Source: Pseudomonas cuatrocienegasensis
GTDB taxonomy: Bacteria > Pseudomonadota > Gammaproteobacteria > Pseudomonadales > Pseudomonadaceae
Direction: 5' to 3'
NCBI RefSeq assembly: GCF_900110925.1
Contig: NZ_FOFP01000014.1
Location: forward strand, 1 to 64,000
Length of the DNA stretch: 64,000 nucleotides
The notes under the pieces were generated by a model. It had not been told where the DNA came from. It saw only the letters and a list, made by a program, of their open reading frames with translations, and made no database searches. Positions 27,629 through 35,384 of the stretch are shown here, piece after piece. The first letter of the stretch is position 1, and the number at the start of each line of letters is the position of its first letter. A program made the translations under genes and the position numbers.

Positions 27629-28459
27629 ATGCATCCTGCTGCTGAAGATTCGCCCCTGGGCAAAGCCAGCGAATACATTGCCACCTACAGCCCGAGCCTG
27701 CTGTTTCCCATCCCGCGTGCCGCGAAGTGGGCCGAGCTGGGCCTGACGGCCGAGACTCTGCCGTACACCGGGGTGGACCTGTGGAACTGCTTCGAGCTGT
27801 CCTGGCTGCTGCCGTCTGGCAAGCCGGTGGTGGCGATTGGCGAATTCGCGATTCCCGCTGACTCGCCAGCGATCATCGAGTCCAAGTCGTTCAAGCTGTA
27901 CCTCAACTCGCTCAACCAGACGCCGTTCGCCAGCACCGAGTCGCTGGTGCAGGTGCTGGTGACGGATCTGTCTGCGGCCGCTGGCAAGCCGGTGGGCGTA
28001 CGCGTGCGGACGCTGGCGGAGGTCGCTGCCGAGGGCGTCGCCACGCTGCCGGGGCGCTGCATCGACGAGCTGGATGTGAGCATCAGCAACTACGACCAAC
28101 CACAACCGCAGGTGCTGCGTTGCACTGCGGGCACGCGGGTCGAGGAGCAGTTGCACAGCCACCTGCTCAAGTCCAACTGCCCAGTCACCGGCCAGCCGGA
28201 CTGGGGCAGCGTGGTGGTCGACTATTGCGGCCCGGCGCTTGATCCGGCCAGCCTGTTGGCCTACCTGGTGAGCTTCCGCCAGCATGCGGATTTTCATGAG
28301 CAGTGCGTGGAGCGCATCTTCCTCGACCTGCAGCGCCTGCTGCAGCCGGAGCGCCTGACGGTGTATGCGCGCTATGTGCGCCGCGGCGGGCTGGATATCA
28401 ACCCGTATCGCAGCACCCATGCACTGCAGCCGGACAATCGCCGCTTGGTGCGTCAGTAA
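27629..28459 (+). CDS. queF: NADPH-dependent 7-cyano-7-deazaguanine reductase QueF
   Basis: 276 residues, the long (two-domain, YqfB/E. coli) type. It reduces preQ0 to preQ1 in queuosine synthesis. The catalytic Cys184 lies in KSNCPVTGQPDWGSV with Asp191 seven residues on, matching Cys190/Asp197 of E. coli. The NADPH motif ESKSFKLYLNS is at about 84-94. Ends with INPYRST, conserved in the family. It follows pyrF by 33 bases. Confidence 0.96.
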   Translation: MHPAAEDSPLGKASEYIATYSPSLLFPIPRAAKWAELGLTAETLPYTGVDLWNCFELSWLLPSGKPVVAIGEFAIPADSPAIIESKSFKLYLNSLNQTPFASTESLVQVLVTDLSAAAGKPVGVRVRTLAEVAAEGVATLPGRCIDELDVSISNYDQPQPQVLRCTAGTRVEEQLHSHLLKSNCPVTGQPDWGSVVVDYCGPALDPASLLAYLVSFRQHADFHEQCVERIFLDLQRLLQPERLTVYARYVRRGGLDINPYRSTHALQPDNRRLVRQ

Positions 28460-28481
28460 GACGCGCCACGCCGGGGCTTAC

Positions 28482-28545
28482 GTAGGGTGCGCCGTGCGCA
28501 CCACCACGTGGTCTAGGCTATGTTGTGGGGTGCACTTGGCGCACC
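28482..28545. repeat. REP copies upstream of the RAYT pseudogene
   Basis: 28482-28502 is GTAG followed by GGTGCGC, loop CGT, GCGCACC. 28525-28545 is a degenerate second copy (GGGGTGCAC ... GGCGCACC). The GTAG tetranucleotide followed by a hairpin is the known RAYT target form. Confidence 0.8.
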
Positions 28546-28582
28546 AATGCCCCACCGCTCACTTACCGAACGAGGACAAGGA

Positions 28583-29113
28583 ATGTCCAATTACCGCCGC
28601 GCGCATGAAGGTCGGTTGTATTTCTTTACCTTGACCACCGAACAACGCCGACCACTGCTGACTCAACCCGAACTGCGTATCGCCTTACGCCAGGCTATCG
28701 AACAGGTGCGCCAGCGTTATCCCTTTTCGATCCATGCCTGGGTTCTCCTGCCCTAGCACCTGCACTGCATCTGGGCGTTACCCGAAAACGATACCGACTA
28801 CGGCCGGCGTTGGTCGCTGATCAAGCGCCTGACCAGCCAACGCTTGTGCTTGCCGGGTACTGTCCGTCTTAGCCGGCACCTGCGCCGCGAGTCTGGGCTG
28901 TGGCAACGGCGCTTCTGGGAGCACCAGATCCGTGACCCGCAGGATTACCAGCGGCATATGGATTATGTGCACTGGAACCCAGTCAAGCATGGCTTAGTCA
29001 GCCGGGTGGCTGACTGGCCATGGTCCAGCTTCCATCGCCTGGTGCGCCTGGGGTTCTACCTGGCCGACTGGGGCGGTTGCCGTGGACAGGATGACGGCGA
29101 TTTTGGTGAATGA
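28583..29113 (+). pseudogene. REP-associated tyrosine transposase (RAYT), TAG in the HUH motif
   Basis: 177 codons from ATG 28583. It has the Y1 transposase layout of RAYTs: SNYRRAHEGRLYFFTLTTEQ at the start, AWVLLP-stop-HLHCIW at the HUH site, FWEHQIRDPQDYQRHMDYVH and NPVKHGLV at the end, with the Tyr nucleophile region. The codon before HLH is TAG (28754-28756) where homologues have Asp or Glu, so GAG to TAG is likely. The frame continues cleanly afterwards. The two metal-binding His survive, but the protein would stop just before them. GTAG-led REPs of one family lie on both sides. Confidence 0.85.
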
Positions 29114-29114
29114 C

Positions 29115-29178
29115 GGTGCGCGCGGCGCACCCTACGCCTGTAAGACGCCCGCCACTCGTAGGGTGCGCCGCGCGCACC
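29115..29178. repeat. REP pair downstream of the RAYT pseudogene
   Basis: Inverted copies at 29115-29135 (GGTGCGC ... GCGCACC then CTAC) and 29158-29178 (GTAG then GGTGCGCC ... GCGCACC). They are members of the family that also precedes the RAYT gene. Confidence 0.85.
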
Positions 29179-29185
29179 AAGGCTT

Positions 29186-29851
29186 CTAACGCCGCAGGTA
29201 GGCGGCGAAATCGATATCGCCGGCCGAGAGGATCGCCTGCACCCGGTTGTGCACGCCGAGCTTGCGCAGGATCGCCGAGACATGGGCTTTGACCGTGGTT
29301 TCGGCGATGTCGAGGCTGTAGGCGATCTGCTTGTTCGACTCGCCCTTGGTCATGCGTTCGAGCACCAATAACTGCTTGCGGGTCAGCGCCTGCAGCAGCT
29401 CCGTGGGGAAGCTCGGGTTGTCGTGGTGGCTGCGCTGGTGGCCGCTCTTCTGCGTGCGGATGATGTCCGGCGGCAGGTAGACGTTGCCATTGAGGATCTG
29501 CTGGATGGCGTCGGTCATCTGCAGGCGCGGCGAGGATTTGGTGATAAAGCCCACAGCGCCGTAGGTGATGGCTTGCAGCACTACCTGCTTGTCCTGTTCG
29601 GCAGAGACGATCACCACCGGGATGGTCGGCGCCTCGTTACGCAGGTTGAGCAGGCCGCCCAGGCCGTGCATGCCGGGCATGTTCAGGTCGAGCAGGATCA
29701 GGTCGAGGTCGTCGTGCTCCAGGGTCAGGGCCAGGGTGCTGTCCAGGTCAGCGGTTTCCATGATTTCGCTGCCGGGAAAGCCGTCGCTGATGACGTTGTG
29801 AATGGCTTCGCGAAACAGTGGATGGTCGTCAGCAATCAGAATCTTGTACAT
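29186..29851 (-). CDS. LuxR/NarL-type response regulator, AgmR/ErbR-like
   Basis: 221 residues. Receiver domain 1-120 (ILIADDHPLF with Asp pair, LILLDLNMPG with the phosphorylated Asp, VVIVSAEQDK, GFITKSS with Lys), then a LuxR-type helix-turn-helix (LTRKQLLVLERMTKGESNKQ, ETTVKAHVSAILRKLGV). In P. aeruginosa the regulator ErbR (AgmR) activates ethanol and PQQ genes, and this gene heads a cluster of PQQ-alcohol genes here. On the minus strand the leader carries ACAACAACGAGG just before the ATG, an Hfq/Crc-type motif. Confidence 0.85.
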   Translation of the reverse strand: MYKILIADDHPLFREAIHNVISDGFPGSEIMETADLDSTLALTLEHDDLDLILLDLNMPGMHGLGGLLNLRNEAPTIPVVIVSAEQDKQVVLQAITYGAVGFITKSSPRLQMTDAIQQILNGNVYLPPDIIRTQKSGHQRSHHDNPSFPTELLQALTRKQLLVLERMTKGESNKQIAYSLDIAETTVKAHVSAILRKLGVHNRVQAILSAGDIDFAAYLRR

Positions 29852-29860
29852 GGCCTATCA

Positions 29861-29876
29861 CCTCGTTGTTGTGATT
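29861..29876 (-). promoter_or_regulatory. Candidate Hfq/Crc CA motif at the AgmR-like gene
   Basis: AATCACAACAACGAGG on the minus strand. The A-rich AACAACNAG run includes the ribosome site. In Pseudomonas the Hfq-Crc complex blocks such sites when good carbon sources are present. Similar leaders occur at 30464, 33485 and 34917. Confidence 0.5.
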
Positions 29877-30450
29877 ATGGTGTGGCGGCGGGGGTGAGCA
29901 AAGTGCTTGGCAGTTCGGCGGGTTGCGCCGGCACCAGAGGCAGGCCGGCCTGTTGCCAGGCGTCGATGCCGTCACGGTACCAGTAGAGTTGTCGATAGCC
30001 CAGGCCATGGGCGCGGCGCGCGGCGTTCCAGCTCAGCCAGCAGTCGGAGCGGCAGTAGAACACCAAAGGGCGCAACGCATCGCCTTCGCGGGCTTGCTGC
30101 AGGTAGTGACGCAGGTAGCGCTGCCACTGTGGGGCCAGGTTGCCTTCACCGGTGTTGGCTAACCAGAGGCTGCCGGGCAGGTTGGCGTGAGGGGCGTCCT
30201 CGATAAAGCGACCCTGCAGCCAGGGGCGGCGGTAGACGTCGATCAGGCGAGTCTGCGATTGCTCGCTCAGCAGACGTTGCAGGGACGCGGTGTCGAGGGT
30301 CTGCACGCCGTCCAGGCTGGACGGTGTCGGGCTGCGGTACTGGCTGCTGCGGTAGCCTTCGGCATCGAACAGCGCCTCGGCCTGGGCGGCTGTGCTGAGC
30401 CATAGCGCGGTGCCCAACAGCCCTGCACACAGGGGCAGACGGTACTTCAT
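29875..30450 (-). CDS. PQQ-dependent catabolism-associated CXXCW-motif protein (rhodanese-like)
   Basis: 191 residues. Signal peptide at 1-24 (LLGTALWLSTAAQA), so periplasmic. The rhodanese-like fold has LIDVYRRPWLQGRFI and FYCRSDCWLSWNAARRAHGLG, in which CRSDCW stands where a rhodanese has its active-site loop. This Cys-x3-Cys-Trp signature marks a family (CXXCW) confined to PQQ alcohol systems. Possible role: redox or thiol maintenance for the periplasmic dehydrogenases, unproven. The next gene, agmR-like, is 23 bases downstream. A CA motif precedes its ATG. Confidence 0.82.
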   Translation of the reverse strand: MKYRLPLCAGLLGTALWLSTAAQAEALFDAEGYRSSQYRSPTPSSLDGVQTLDTASLQRLLSEQSQTRLIDVYRRPWLQGRFIEDAPHANLPGSLWLANTGEGNLAPQWQRYLRHYLQQAREGDALRPLVFYCRSDCWLSWNAARRAHGLGYRQLYWYRDGIDAWQQAGLPLVPAQPAELPSTLLTPAATP

Positions 30451-30463
30451 GGCAAGGTCTCGG

Positions 30464-30477
30464 TCTTTATTGTTGTG
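30464..30477 (-). promoter_or_regulatory. Candidate Hfq/Crc CA motif at the CXXCW gene
   Basis: CACAACAATAAAGA on the minus strand, within the leader of the CXXCW gene (ATG at 30450). It fits AAnAAnAA. Confidence 0.45.
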
Positions 30478-30582
30478 CGCGTATTACAGGCCAAGGTCGC
30501 AGGCTTGGGAATTCTACGTTGGAGAGTAAAACCAGCACCAAAGTAGTAGAAAGGCTGGGCTGGCCAGCAGCCGAATGCTTCG

Positions 30583-30867
30583 TGAGTAGGAGCCGCGCCC
30601 CGCGGCGAATGGCTACGCCACGGTATCGAAGTGGAGCTAAAAGCTTCGCCCCGAGGCGGGGCTCCTACAGTTCGATGGTTCCCACGCGGACGGTTCGACG
30701 CGGGAACGATCAACAGCATCGCGAATAAATTCGCTCCTACACGATGGTGGTTTTACGCGATTGGGTCGGCGCAACGCCGCGCCGCGAAGAGGGGGGTGGG
30801 CTCTAGAGTCCTCGTGTTATGGCACAAATAGTGGGTGGCTATCTGTAGGAGCGAATTTATTCGCGAT
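30583..30867. repeat. REP cluster between the CXXCW and permease genes
   Basis: The 484-base gap 30451-30934 has no gene. A GTAGGAGCC / GGCTCCTAC pair with inner CGCGCCCCGCGGCG and CGCCCCGAGGCG arms lies at about 30586-30668. Single copies of the GAGCGAAT-type REP are at 30718-30740 and 30845-30867. A run of 11 C sits at 30918-30928, just beyond the permease stop. Confidence 0.75.
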
Positions 30868-30934
30868 AATTCTCGAAAGCACTGAAAGCGTCCCGGCTGA
30901 AGCGCAACGCCGCCCGGCCCCCCCCCCCGCGACA

Positions 30935-31726
30935 CTAACCCGCCTTGCGCAGCGCTGCGTGCTGCGGGTTGAAGGTGAGCACGGCCAGCAGCGCGAACAG
31001 CAGGGTAAAACCCAGGCAGACCAGCAGGGCGCTGGGGTTCAGGCGCAGGTAAAGGGCGTAGCGCACCAGCTCCACGGCATGGCTGAACGGGTTGAGGGCA
31101 CATAGCCAGTACAGCCATTCGCTGGCCTCGCGCATCTTCCACAGCGGGTAAAGTGCCGACGACAGGAAGAACAGCGGGAAGATCACGAAATTCATCACCC
31201 CGGCGAAGTTCTCCAACTGGCGGATGCCGTTGCTCAGCAGCAAGCCCAGGGCGCTCAGCAGCAGCGCCACCAGCAGCAGCGCCGGCAGCGCGGCGAGCAG
31301 GCCCCAGGCGGGCGGTTGCACGCCGTAGACCCAGGCGATGGCGAGAAAGGCATAGACCTGCAGCAGCGAGATCAGCGCCGTAGCCAGCAATTTGGCCGCC
31401 AGCAGAAAGGTCCGTGGCAGCGGGCTTGTGAGCAGCACGCGCATGCTGCCCATCTCGCGGTCGTAGACCATCGACAGCGAGCCCTGCATGCCGTTGAACA
31501 GCAGGATCATGCAGGCCAGGCCCGGCACGATATAGGTCTCGTAGGTGATGTAGGTGTCATAGGGCGCGATGATGGCGATGCCCAGGGCCGCGCGAAAACC
31601 GGCGGCGAACACCAGTAGCCACAGCAGCGGACGCACCAGGGCGCTGAGAAAGCGCGAGCGCTGCATGACAAAGCGCAGCCATTCGCGCAGCACGATGCCG
31701 TGCAGGCAATACCAGTACGCATTCAT
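30935..31726 (-). CDS. pedC: ABC-2 type permease of the PQQ-alcohol cluster (PedC-like)
   Basis: 263 residues from ATG 31726. Six membrane segments of an ABC-2 permease: LSALVRPLLWLLVFAAGFRA, YIVPGLACMILLFNGMQGS, and MNFVIFPLFFLSSALYPLW, then the C-terminal LVCLGFTLLFALLAVLTF. With the ATPase at 31800 it forms an exporter conserved next to quinoprotein alcohol dehydrogenases (PedC and partners). The transported substrate is unknown. Sits 73 bases after the ATPase stop, with a REP pair between. The stop codon is followed by an 11-C run. Confidence 0.85.
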   Translation of the reverse strand: MNAYWYCLHGIVLREWLRFVMQRSRFLSALVRPLLWLLVFAAGFRAALGIAIIAPYDTYITYETYIVPGLACMILLFNGMQGSLSMVYDREMGSMRVLLTSPLPRTFLLAAKLLATALISLLQVYAFLAIAWVYGVQPPAWGLLAALPALLLVALLLSALGLLLSNGIRQLENFAGVMNFVIFPLFFLSSALYPLWKMREASEWLYWLCALNPFSHAVELVRYALYLRLNPSALLVCLGFTLLFALLAVLTFNPQHAALRKAG

Positions 31727-31738
31727 CGACAAACCTCC

Positions 31739-31803
31739 GTAGGGTGCGCCGTGCGCACCAGATCCTTGCCTGAATATATGGTGGTGCGCACGGCGCACCC
31801 TAC
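31739..31803. repeat. REP pair between permease and ATPase genes
   Basis: Inverted copies of the GGTGCGC family at 31739-31759 and 31783-31803. The outer CTAC of the second copy, read on the minus strand, is GTAG, and its TAG (31800-31802) is the stop codon of the ATPase gene. Confidence 0.85.
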
Positions 31804-32513
31804 GCGCATGGCGCGGTCAGGCGGGCGAAGCTGGCGGCAAGGTCGTCGCCAAAGTCTCTGGCTTGGCCCTGGGCGACCAGGCGGCTGTGGTTGAGGATCA
31901 GCAGGTCGTCGGCGGGCTCGATCTCGTCGAGCAAATGAGTGGTCCAGAGCACGCTCAGGCCCTGGTCGCGGCATAGATGACGCACATGCCGATTCAGCGC
32001 CTGGCGGCTGCTCGGGTCGAGGCCGGCGCTGGCTTCGTCGAGCAGCAGCAGGCGCGGCTGGTGGAGCAGGGCGCGGGCGATCTCCACGCGCCGGCGATGG
32101 CCACCGTTGAGCGTGCGCACCTTGTCGTGACGGCGCTCGCTCAGGGCCTGGCGTTCAAGCTCCTGGTCGATGCGCGCCCGTGCGTCGCGGCTGCTCAGGC
32201 CGTGCAGGGCGGCGTGGTAGGCGAGGTTCTGTTGCACGCTCAAATCCAGGTCCAGGGTGCTTTGCTGGAACACCACGCCGAGCTGGCGCAACGCCTGGCG
32301 CGGTTCGCGGCGCAGGCTGTGGCCAAAGACCTGAATATCGCCCTGTTGCAGGTCGTACAGCCGCGTCAGCAGGGCGATCAGGGTCGATTTGCCGGCGCCG
32401 TTGGGGCCGAGCAGGGCGCCAAAATGCCCGGCCGTCAGCTCGAACGCCAGGCCGTCCAGGGCCTGGCGCGGCCCGTAGGCGAAGCTCAGCCCCTGCACCG
32501 CGAGGGCGCTCAT
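31800..32513 (-). CDS. ABC transporter ATPase of the PQQ-alcohol cluster
   Basis: 237 residues. Walker A GPNGAGKST, Q-loop VVFQQSTL, signature NGGHRRRVEIAR (LSGGQ position reads NGGHR) and Walker B LLLLDEASAGLDP, with VLWTTHLLDEIE as the H-loop. It should energise the ABC-2 permease encoded downstream. It overlaps the upstream beta-propeller gene by four bases (ATGA at 32510-32513), so translation is coupled. Its stop TAG comes from a REP element, so the last residues may differ from homologues. Confidence 0.88.
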   Translation of the reverse strand: MSALAVQGLSFAYGPRQALDGLAFELTAGHFGALLGPNGAGKSTLIALLTRLYDLQQGDIQVFGHSLRREPRQALRQLGVVFQQSTLDLDLSVQQNLAYHAALHGLSSRDARARIDQELERQALSERRHDKVRTLNGGHRRRVEIARALLHQPRLLLLDEASAGLDPSSRQALNRHVRHLCRDQGLSVLWTTHLLDEIEPADDLLILNHSRLVAQGQARDFGDDLAASFARLTAPCA

Positions 32514-33475
32514 GGCGTGACCACCACGCCCCAGGGGTAACGACCGACCTTGATCGACTTGCTGACCTTGAGCCTGTCGACATCGATCACCGAGACATCG
32601 CCGCTGACGCCGTTGGTGGTCAGCAACTGCTTCTGATCCGGGGTGAACGCCATGTGCCAGACGCGTCGGCCGACCAGCAGGTAATCGAGCACTTCGTAGG
32701 TTTTGGCATCGACCACTGCCACATGGTTGGCCGGGCCGAGGGCGACGAAGGCGTAGCGGCCGTCGTCGCTGAGCTTGACCCCCACTGGCTGTACCTTGTC
32801 CGGGTGCACGCCCTTGATCTGGAAGGTCAGCACTTTCTCGATCTGCCGGCTGGCGACGTCAATGATGCTGACCGTGCCGCCGATTTCCGCCGAGGCCCAC
32901 AGGCGCTTGCCGTCCAGGTCGAACTCGACATGCCGGGGGCGTTGGTCGACGAGGGTGTTGTCCACCAGTTGCTGGGTCGTGGTGTCGATCCAGTGCAGCA
33001 TATTGGTGGTTTCACTGGTATTCACCGCCCACTTGCCGTCGGGGCTGACGGCCATGCCTTCGGGCTCGACGCCGACGTCGATCTGCGCCAGCACCTCGTC
33101 GCTCTGGGTGTCCACCACGGTGACCAGGGCATCGTCCTCGTTGGAGATGTACAGCCAGCGGTCGTTGGGGTGCAGGGCGAACTGCTCGGGGTCGGCGCCG
33201 GAGGGCAGCTCCTTGATGATCCTGCGCGTGGCCAGGTCCATCATCTGCACGCGGTCGGAGTCGCTGGCGCAGATGTACAGCAGCTTATTGTCGGAGGACA
33301 GCAGCAACCCGCGCGGGCGCATGCCCACCTCGAGGGTGGCGGTGACCTCCAGGGTGTCGAGGTCGATCACGCTGATGCTGTCGTCCTTTTCGTTGGACAC
33401 ATAAGCAGTAGCGGCCAGGGCCGTGTGGCTGGCCAGGCCAAGGGCGATGGCACAGGCAAGGTGAGACAGGCGCAT
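32510..33475 (-). CDS. PQQ-dependent catabolism-associated beta-propeller protein
   Basis: 321 residues. Signal peptide at 1-21 (LACAIALGLASHTALA). It carries repeated YVTN-type blades: ATAYVSNEKDDSISVIDLDT, MRPRGLLLSSDNKLLYI, DPEQFALHPNDRWLYISNED, VEPEGMAVSPDGKWAV, with a repeat about every 42 residues. Periplasmic, seven-bladed propeller by size. Genes of this kind accompany the PQQ-alcohol ABC system. It may bind a product or cofactor; exact role not known. The leader has a CA motif (33485-33500). Confidence 0.85.
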   Translation of the reverse strand: MRLSHLACAIALGLASHTALAATAYVSNEKDDSISVIDLDTLEVTATLEVGMRPRGLLLSSDNKLLYICASDSDRVQMMDLATRRIIKELPSGADPEQFALHPNDRWLYISNEDDALVTVVDTQSDEVLAQIDVGVEPEGMAVSPDGKWAVNTSETTNMLHWIDTTTQQLVDNTLVDQRPRHVEFDLDGKRLWASAEIGGTVSIIDVASRQIEKVLTFQIKGVHPDKVQPVGVKLSDDGRYAFVALGPANHVAVVDAKTYEVLDYLLVGRRVWHMAFTPDQKQLLTTNGVSGDVSVIDVDRLKVSKSIKVGRYPWGVVVTP

Positions 33476-33484
33476 GGGGTTGAT

Positions 33485-33500
33485 CCTCTTGTTGTTGTCG
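33485..33500 (-). promoter_or_regulatory. Candidate Hfq/Crc CA motif at the beta-propeller gene
   Basis: GACAACAACAAGAGGA on the minus strand, ending in the ribosome site AGAGGA before ATG 33475. AACAACAAGAGG is the form best known from Crc-regulated Pseudomonas messages. Confidence 0.6.
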
Positions 33501-33510
33501 GTGGTGATTG

Positions 33511-33595
33511 GTGCGCACGGCGCACCCTACGGTCTCAGGCTTACTACCGTGGGAGGCGCTTCAGCGGCGACAGTCGCGGCTAAAGCCCCTCCCAC
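33511..33595. repeat. Two REP-type elements before the beta-propeller gene
   Basis: GGTGCGC-family copy at 33511-33531, and a different palindrome at 33549-33595: GTGGGAGG ... GCGGCTAAAGCC ... CCTCCCAC. The second type appears in part near 41533 as well. Confidence 0.75.
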
Positions 33596-33602
33596 CGTTT
33601 GT

Positions 33603-34784
33603 TTATGTCCCGCGCGCCAGGTCACAACTCACCTCCGCCTGGTCATACCCCAAGCTGTCCATCTCGTTGTGCGGGTGCAGAAACCCATCCTGCGGCGAGG
33701 TGCTGACCAGCGCGCGCGGTTGAACCAGGGGGATGGGTTGGCGTAACTGGCCGTTCCACGGGCGGAAGCTCAGCTTGCGGCCCTTGAAGCCATCCAGCGG
33801 CAGGTCAGCGGACAGGGCCAGGGTGCGGATCGCCATTGGGTCCGTGCTGCGCAGGCGAGTAATCGCCGTGGCCAGGCTGCGCACAGCGATCCAGGCGGCG
33901 AAGTCGCGGTCGTTCATCCAGCGCCCGGCGTGGGCCTCGAAGCGTTTTTGCAATTGCGCGGCGCCGTAGGTTTCCACGGTCTTGTGCCAGCCGGTCGGGG
34001 TCAGGCCCTGGGTGCCGGCCACCGGGCGTGGGTACCAGGTCTGGTAGGGCATGTACTCGCCGAAGTCGCCACGTTCATCGGCCACCAGCACCACATCGTA
34101 TTCAGCGGTCTGGGTGAACAGCGGCATGTCCGCCTGGGCGCTGCGGCGCTGATCGTTATCGAAGGTCCAGGCCTTCTCGGCGACGATGCGCAGGCCAAAG
34201 CGCTTGGCCGCGCGTCGCAGGGCGGCGGCATAGGCCAGGTCGCCCTCGGTCGGCCCGGTAACCAGCAAGGCGCGCTGCCAGCGGCGCACCGCCAAAAACT
34301 GCACCAGGGCATCGGCGAGCATGGCGCGGCTGGGCAGGGTATGTAGCACGTTGCGCAGGCACCGGCTCTGGCGCAAGCCATCGTCGGCGCTGCCGGCGTT
34401 GAGCAGCAGGCTATCGCCCAGGCGCGCGCTCAGCGCGTGCAGGGTATCGGCCGGGGCATTGACTACAAACAAGCGCACACCCTCGGCATGCAAGGCTTCG
34501 GCGGCGGCGAGCAGGGCGTCGCTGTCCTCGTGCTGGGCGCTGTCGAGCTGGTACTGCTGCTTGAGAAAACGCCCGGTGCTGTTGCTGTCGTTGATCGCCA
34601 GTTCGGCGCCACGCCGCCCGGCATCCAGCGGCTCGGGGATGACGTTGGAAAGCAGCGGGCCGGGGTCGGGAATATAAGCCAGGTAGCCGATGCGCACCTG
34701 CAGCTCGGCCGCCGGTTCGCTGGCGGCGGCGCTAGCGGCACACAGGCCGATGCAGCTGAGCAGAATGAGGGTCGAGGCGCGCAT
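33603..34784 (-). CDS. ABC substrate-binding protein of the PQQ alcohol dehydrogenase system
   Basis: 393 residues from ATG 34784. Signal peptide at 1-21 (LILLSCIGLCAASAAA). A type-I periplasmic binding fold as in branched-chain amino acid receptors: VRIGYLAYIPDPG, GAELAINDSNSTGRFL, then RLFVVNAPADT. This is the family that accompanies the ABC exporter with quinoprotein alcohol dehydrogenases. The ligand is unknown. It ends 128 bases before the beta-propeller gene start. The start at ATG 34784 gives the signal peptide; an upstream in-frame start at 34847 adds 21 unlikely residues. Confidence 0.82.
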   Translation of the reverse strand: MRASTLILLSCIGLCAASAAASEPAAELQVRIGYLAYIPDPGPLLSNVIPEPLDAGRRGAELAINDSNSTGRFLKQQYQLDSAQHEDSDALLAAAEALHAEGVRLFVVNAPADTLHALSARLGDSLLLNAGSADDGLRQSRCLRNVLHTLPSRAMLADALVQFLAVRRWQRALLVTGPTEGDLAYAAALRRAAKRFGLRIVAEKAWTFDNDQRRSAQADMPLFTQTAEYDVVLVADERGDFGEYMPYQTWYPRPVAGTQGLTPTGWHKTVETYGAAQLQKRFEAHAGRWMNDRDFAAWIAVRSLATAITRLRSTDPMAIRTLALSADLPLDGFKGRKLSFRPWNGQLRQPIPLVQPRALVSTSPQDGFLHPHNEMDSLGYDQAEVSCDLARGT

Positions 34785-34832
34785 GGGCTTCTCCTGGGCA
34801 GGGAGCCTCAGGATAGGAAGGGCGCGGCGCCT

Positions 34833-34845
34833 GGGAAATATGCCC
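34833..34845. promoter_or_regulatory. GGG-N7-CCC palindrome shared by three PQQ-cluster promoters
   Basis: GGGAAATATGCCC, 49 bases before the substrate-binding protein ATG (minus) and 95 before the small secreted protein ATG (plus). Copies with the same 7-base spacer are at 43736-43748 and 49584-49596. CTACCAAGG lies at 34863-34871. Confidence 0.5.
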
Positions 34846-34916
34846 AAAGTACCAAGCGGGCGCTACCAAGGTACTAAACCTGCACTCGCATGCGCCCTTT
34901 AGCATGGCTGCACCCC

Positions 34917-34931
34917 AATAAGAACAAGAGG
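34917..34931 (+). promoter_or_regulatory. Candidate Hfq/Crc CA motif before the small secreted protein gene
   Basis: AATAAGAACAAGAGG (AAn repeated five times) containing the ribosome site, 8 bases before ATG 34940. Confidence 0.6.
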
Positions 34932-34939
34932 CAAGACCC

Positions 34940-35377
34940 ATGCGCGTACTCAAGGCTTTGCTGTTACCGCTGCTGCTGATCATCAGCCTGGTGGGTGTCG
35001 ATCGCGTCCGCGCCGAAGGCGACCTGACCCGCCGCACCAGCGCGCTGCCCGACCTGATGCTGGGCAATGAACAGAGCGACTACGCCATGTCGCACAGCGA
35101 ATACCAGCTGGAAACCGGCAAGGCCTACCAGCTCAAGATCATCGCCAGCGGGCAGAAGGAATACGCCTTCCAGGCCCCGGAATTCGCCACCTCCATCTAT
35201 CTGCGCAAGGTCGAGGCCGGCGGCGTGGAGATCAAGGCCATCACCCTCACCGAACTGGAGTTCGAGGACGCCGGCGAAGCCGAGCTGTTCTTCGTGCCGA
35301 TCAAACCGGGCAAATACCGCTTCTACGCCAAGGGCCTGGAAGGCAAGGGCATGCTCGGCCACTTCCTGGTCAAGTGA
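34940..35377 (+). CDS. Small secreted protein, cupredoxin-like
   Basis: 145 residues. Signal peptide at 1-25 (LLPLLLIISLVGVDRVRA). The mature part is beta-rich, with YQLKIIASGQKEYAFQAPEF and AELFFVPIKPGKYRFYAKGL, which resembles the Greek-key fold of plastocyanin-type proteins (the GKYRFYC-like strand) but lacks a clear copper-ligand set: I see no Cys and no His pair in the C-terminal loop. Likely periplasmic. It starts a plus-strand operon with the sensor kinase 8 bases downstream. Its role is unknown; it may sense or carry a metal or alcohol product. Confidence 0.7.
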   Translation: MRVLKALLLPLLLIISLVGVDRVRAEGDLTRRTSALPDLMLGNEQSDYAMSHSEYQLETGKAYQLKIIASGQKEYAFQAPEFATSIYLRKVEAGGVEIKAITLTELEFEDAGEAELFFVPIKPGKYRFYAKGLEGKGMLGHFLVK

Positions 35378-35384
35378 GGCGCGT

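Noticed and set aside
25545..28420. Long minus-strand ORFs of 432 and 523 codons opposite DUF1127/EamA and pyrF/queF
   Set aside because: They are antisense to well-supported genes, have low-complexity Arg/Gln/His-rich translations and no ribosome sites. They are frame shadows of high-GC codon use.
30918..30928. Run of 11 C as a phase-variation tract
   Set aside because: It lies outside the permease coding region after the stop, and not in a visible promoter, so no switch can be argued. A sequencing artefact is also possible.
32180..33583. Plus-strand ORF of 467 codons over the ATPase and beta-propeller genes
   Set aside because: Covers two genes with clear motifs on the other strand; composition typical of an antisense frame.
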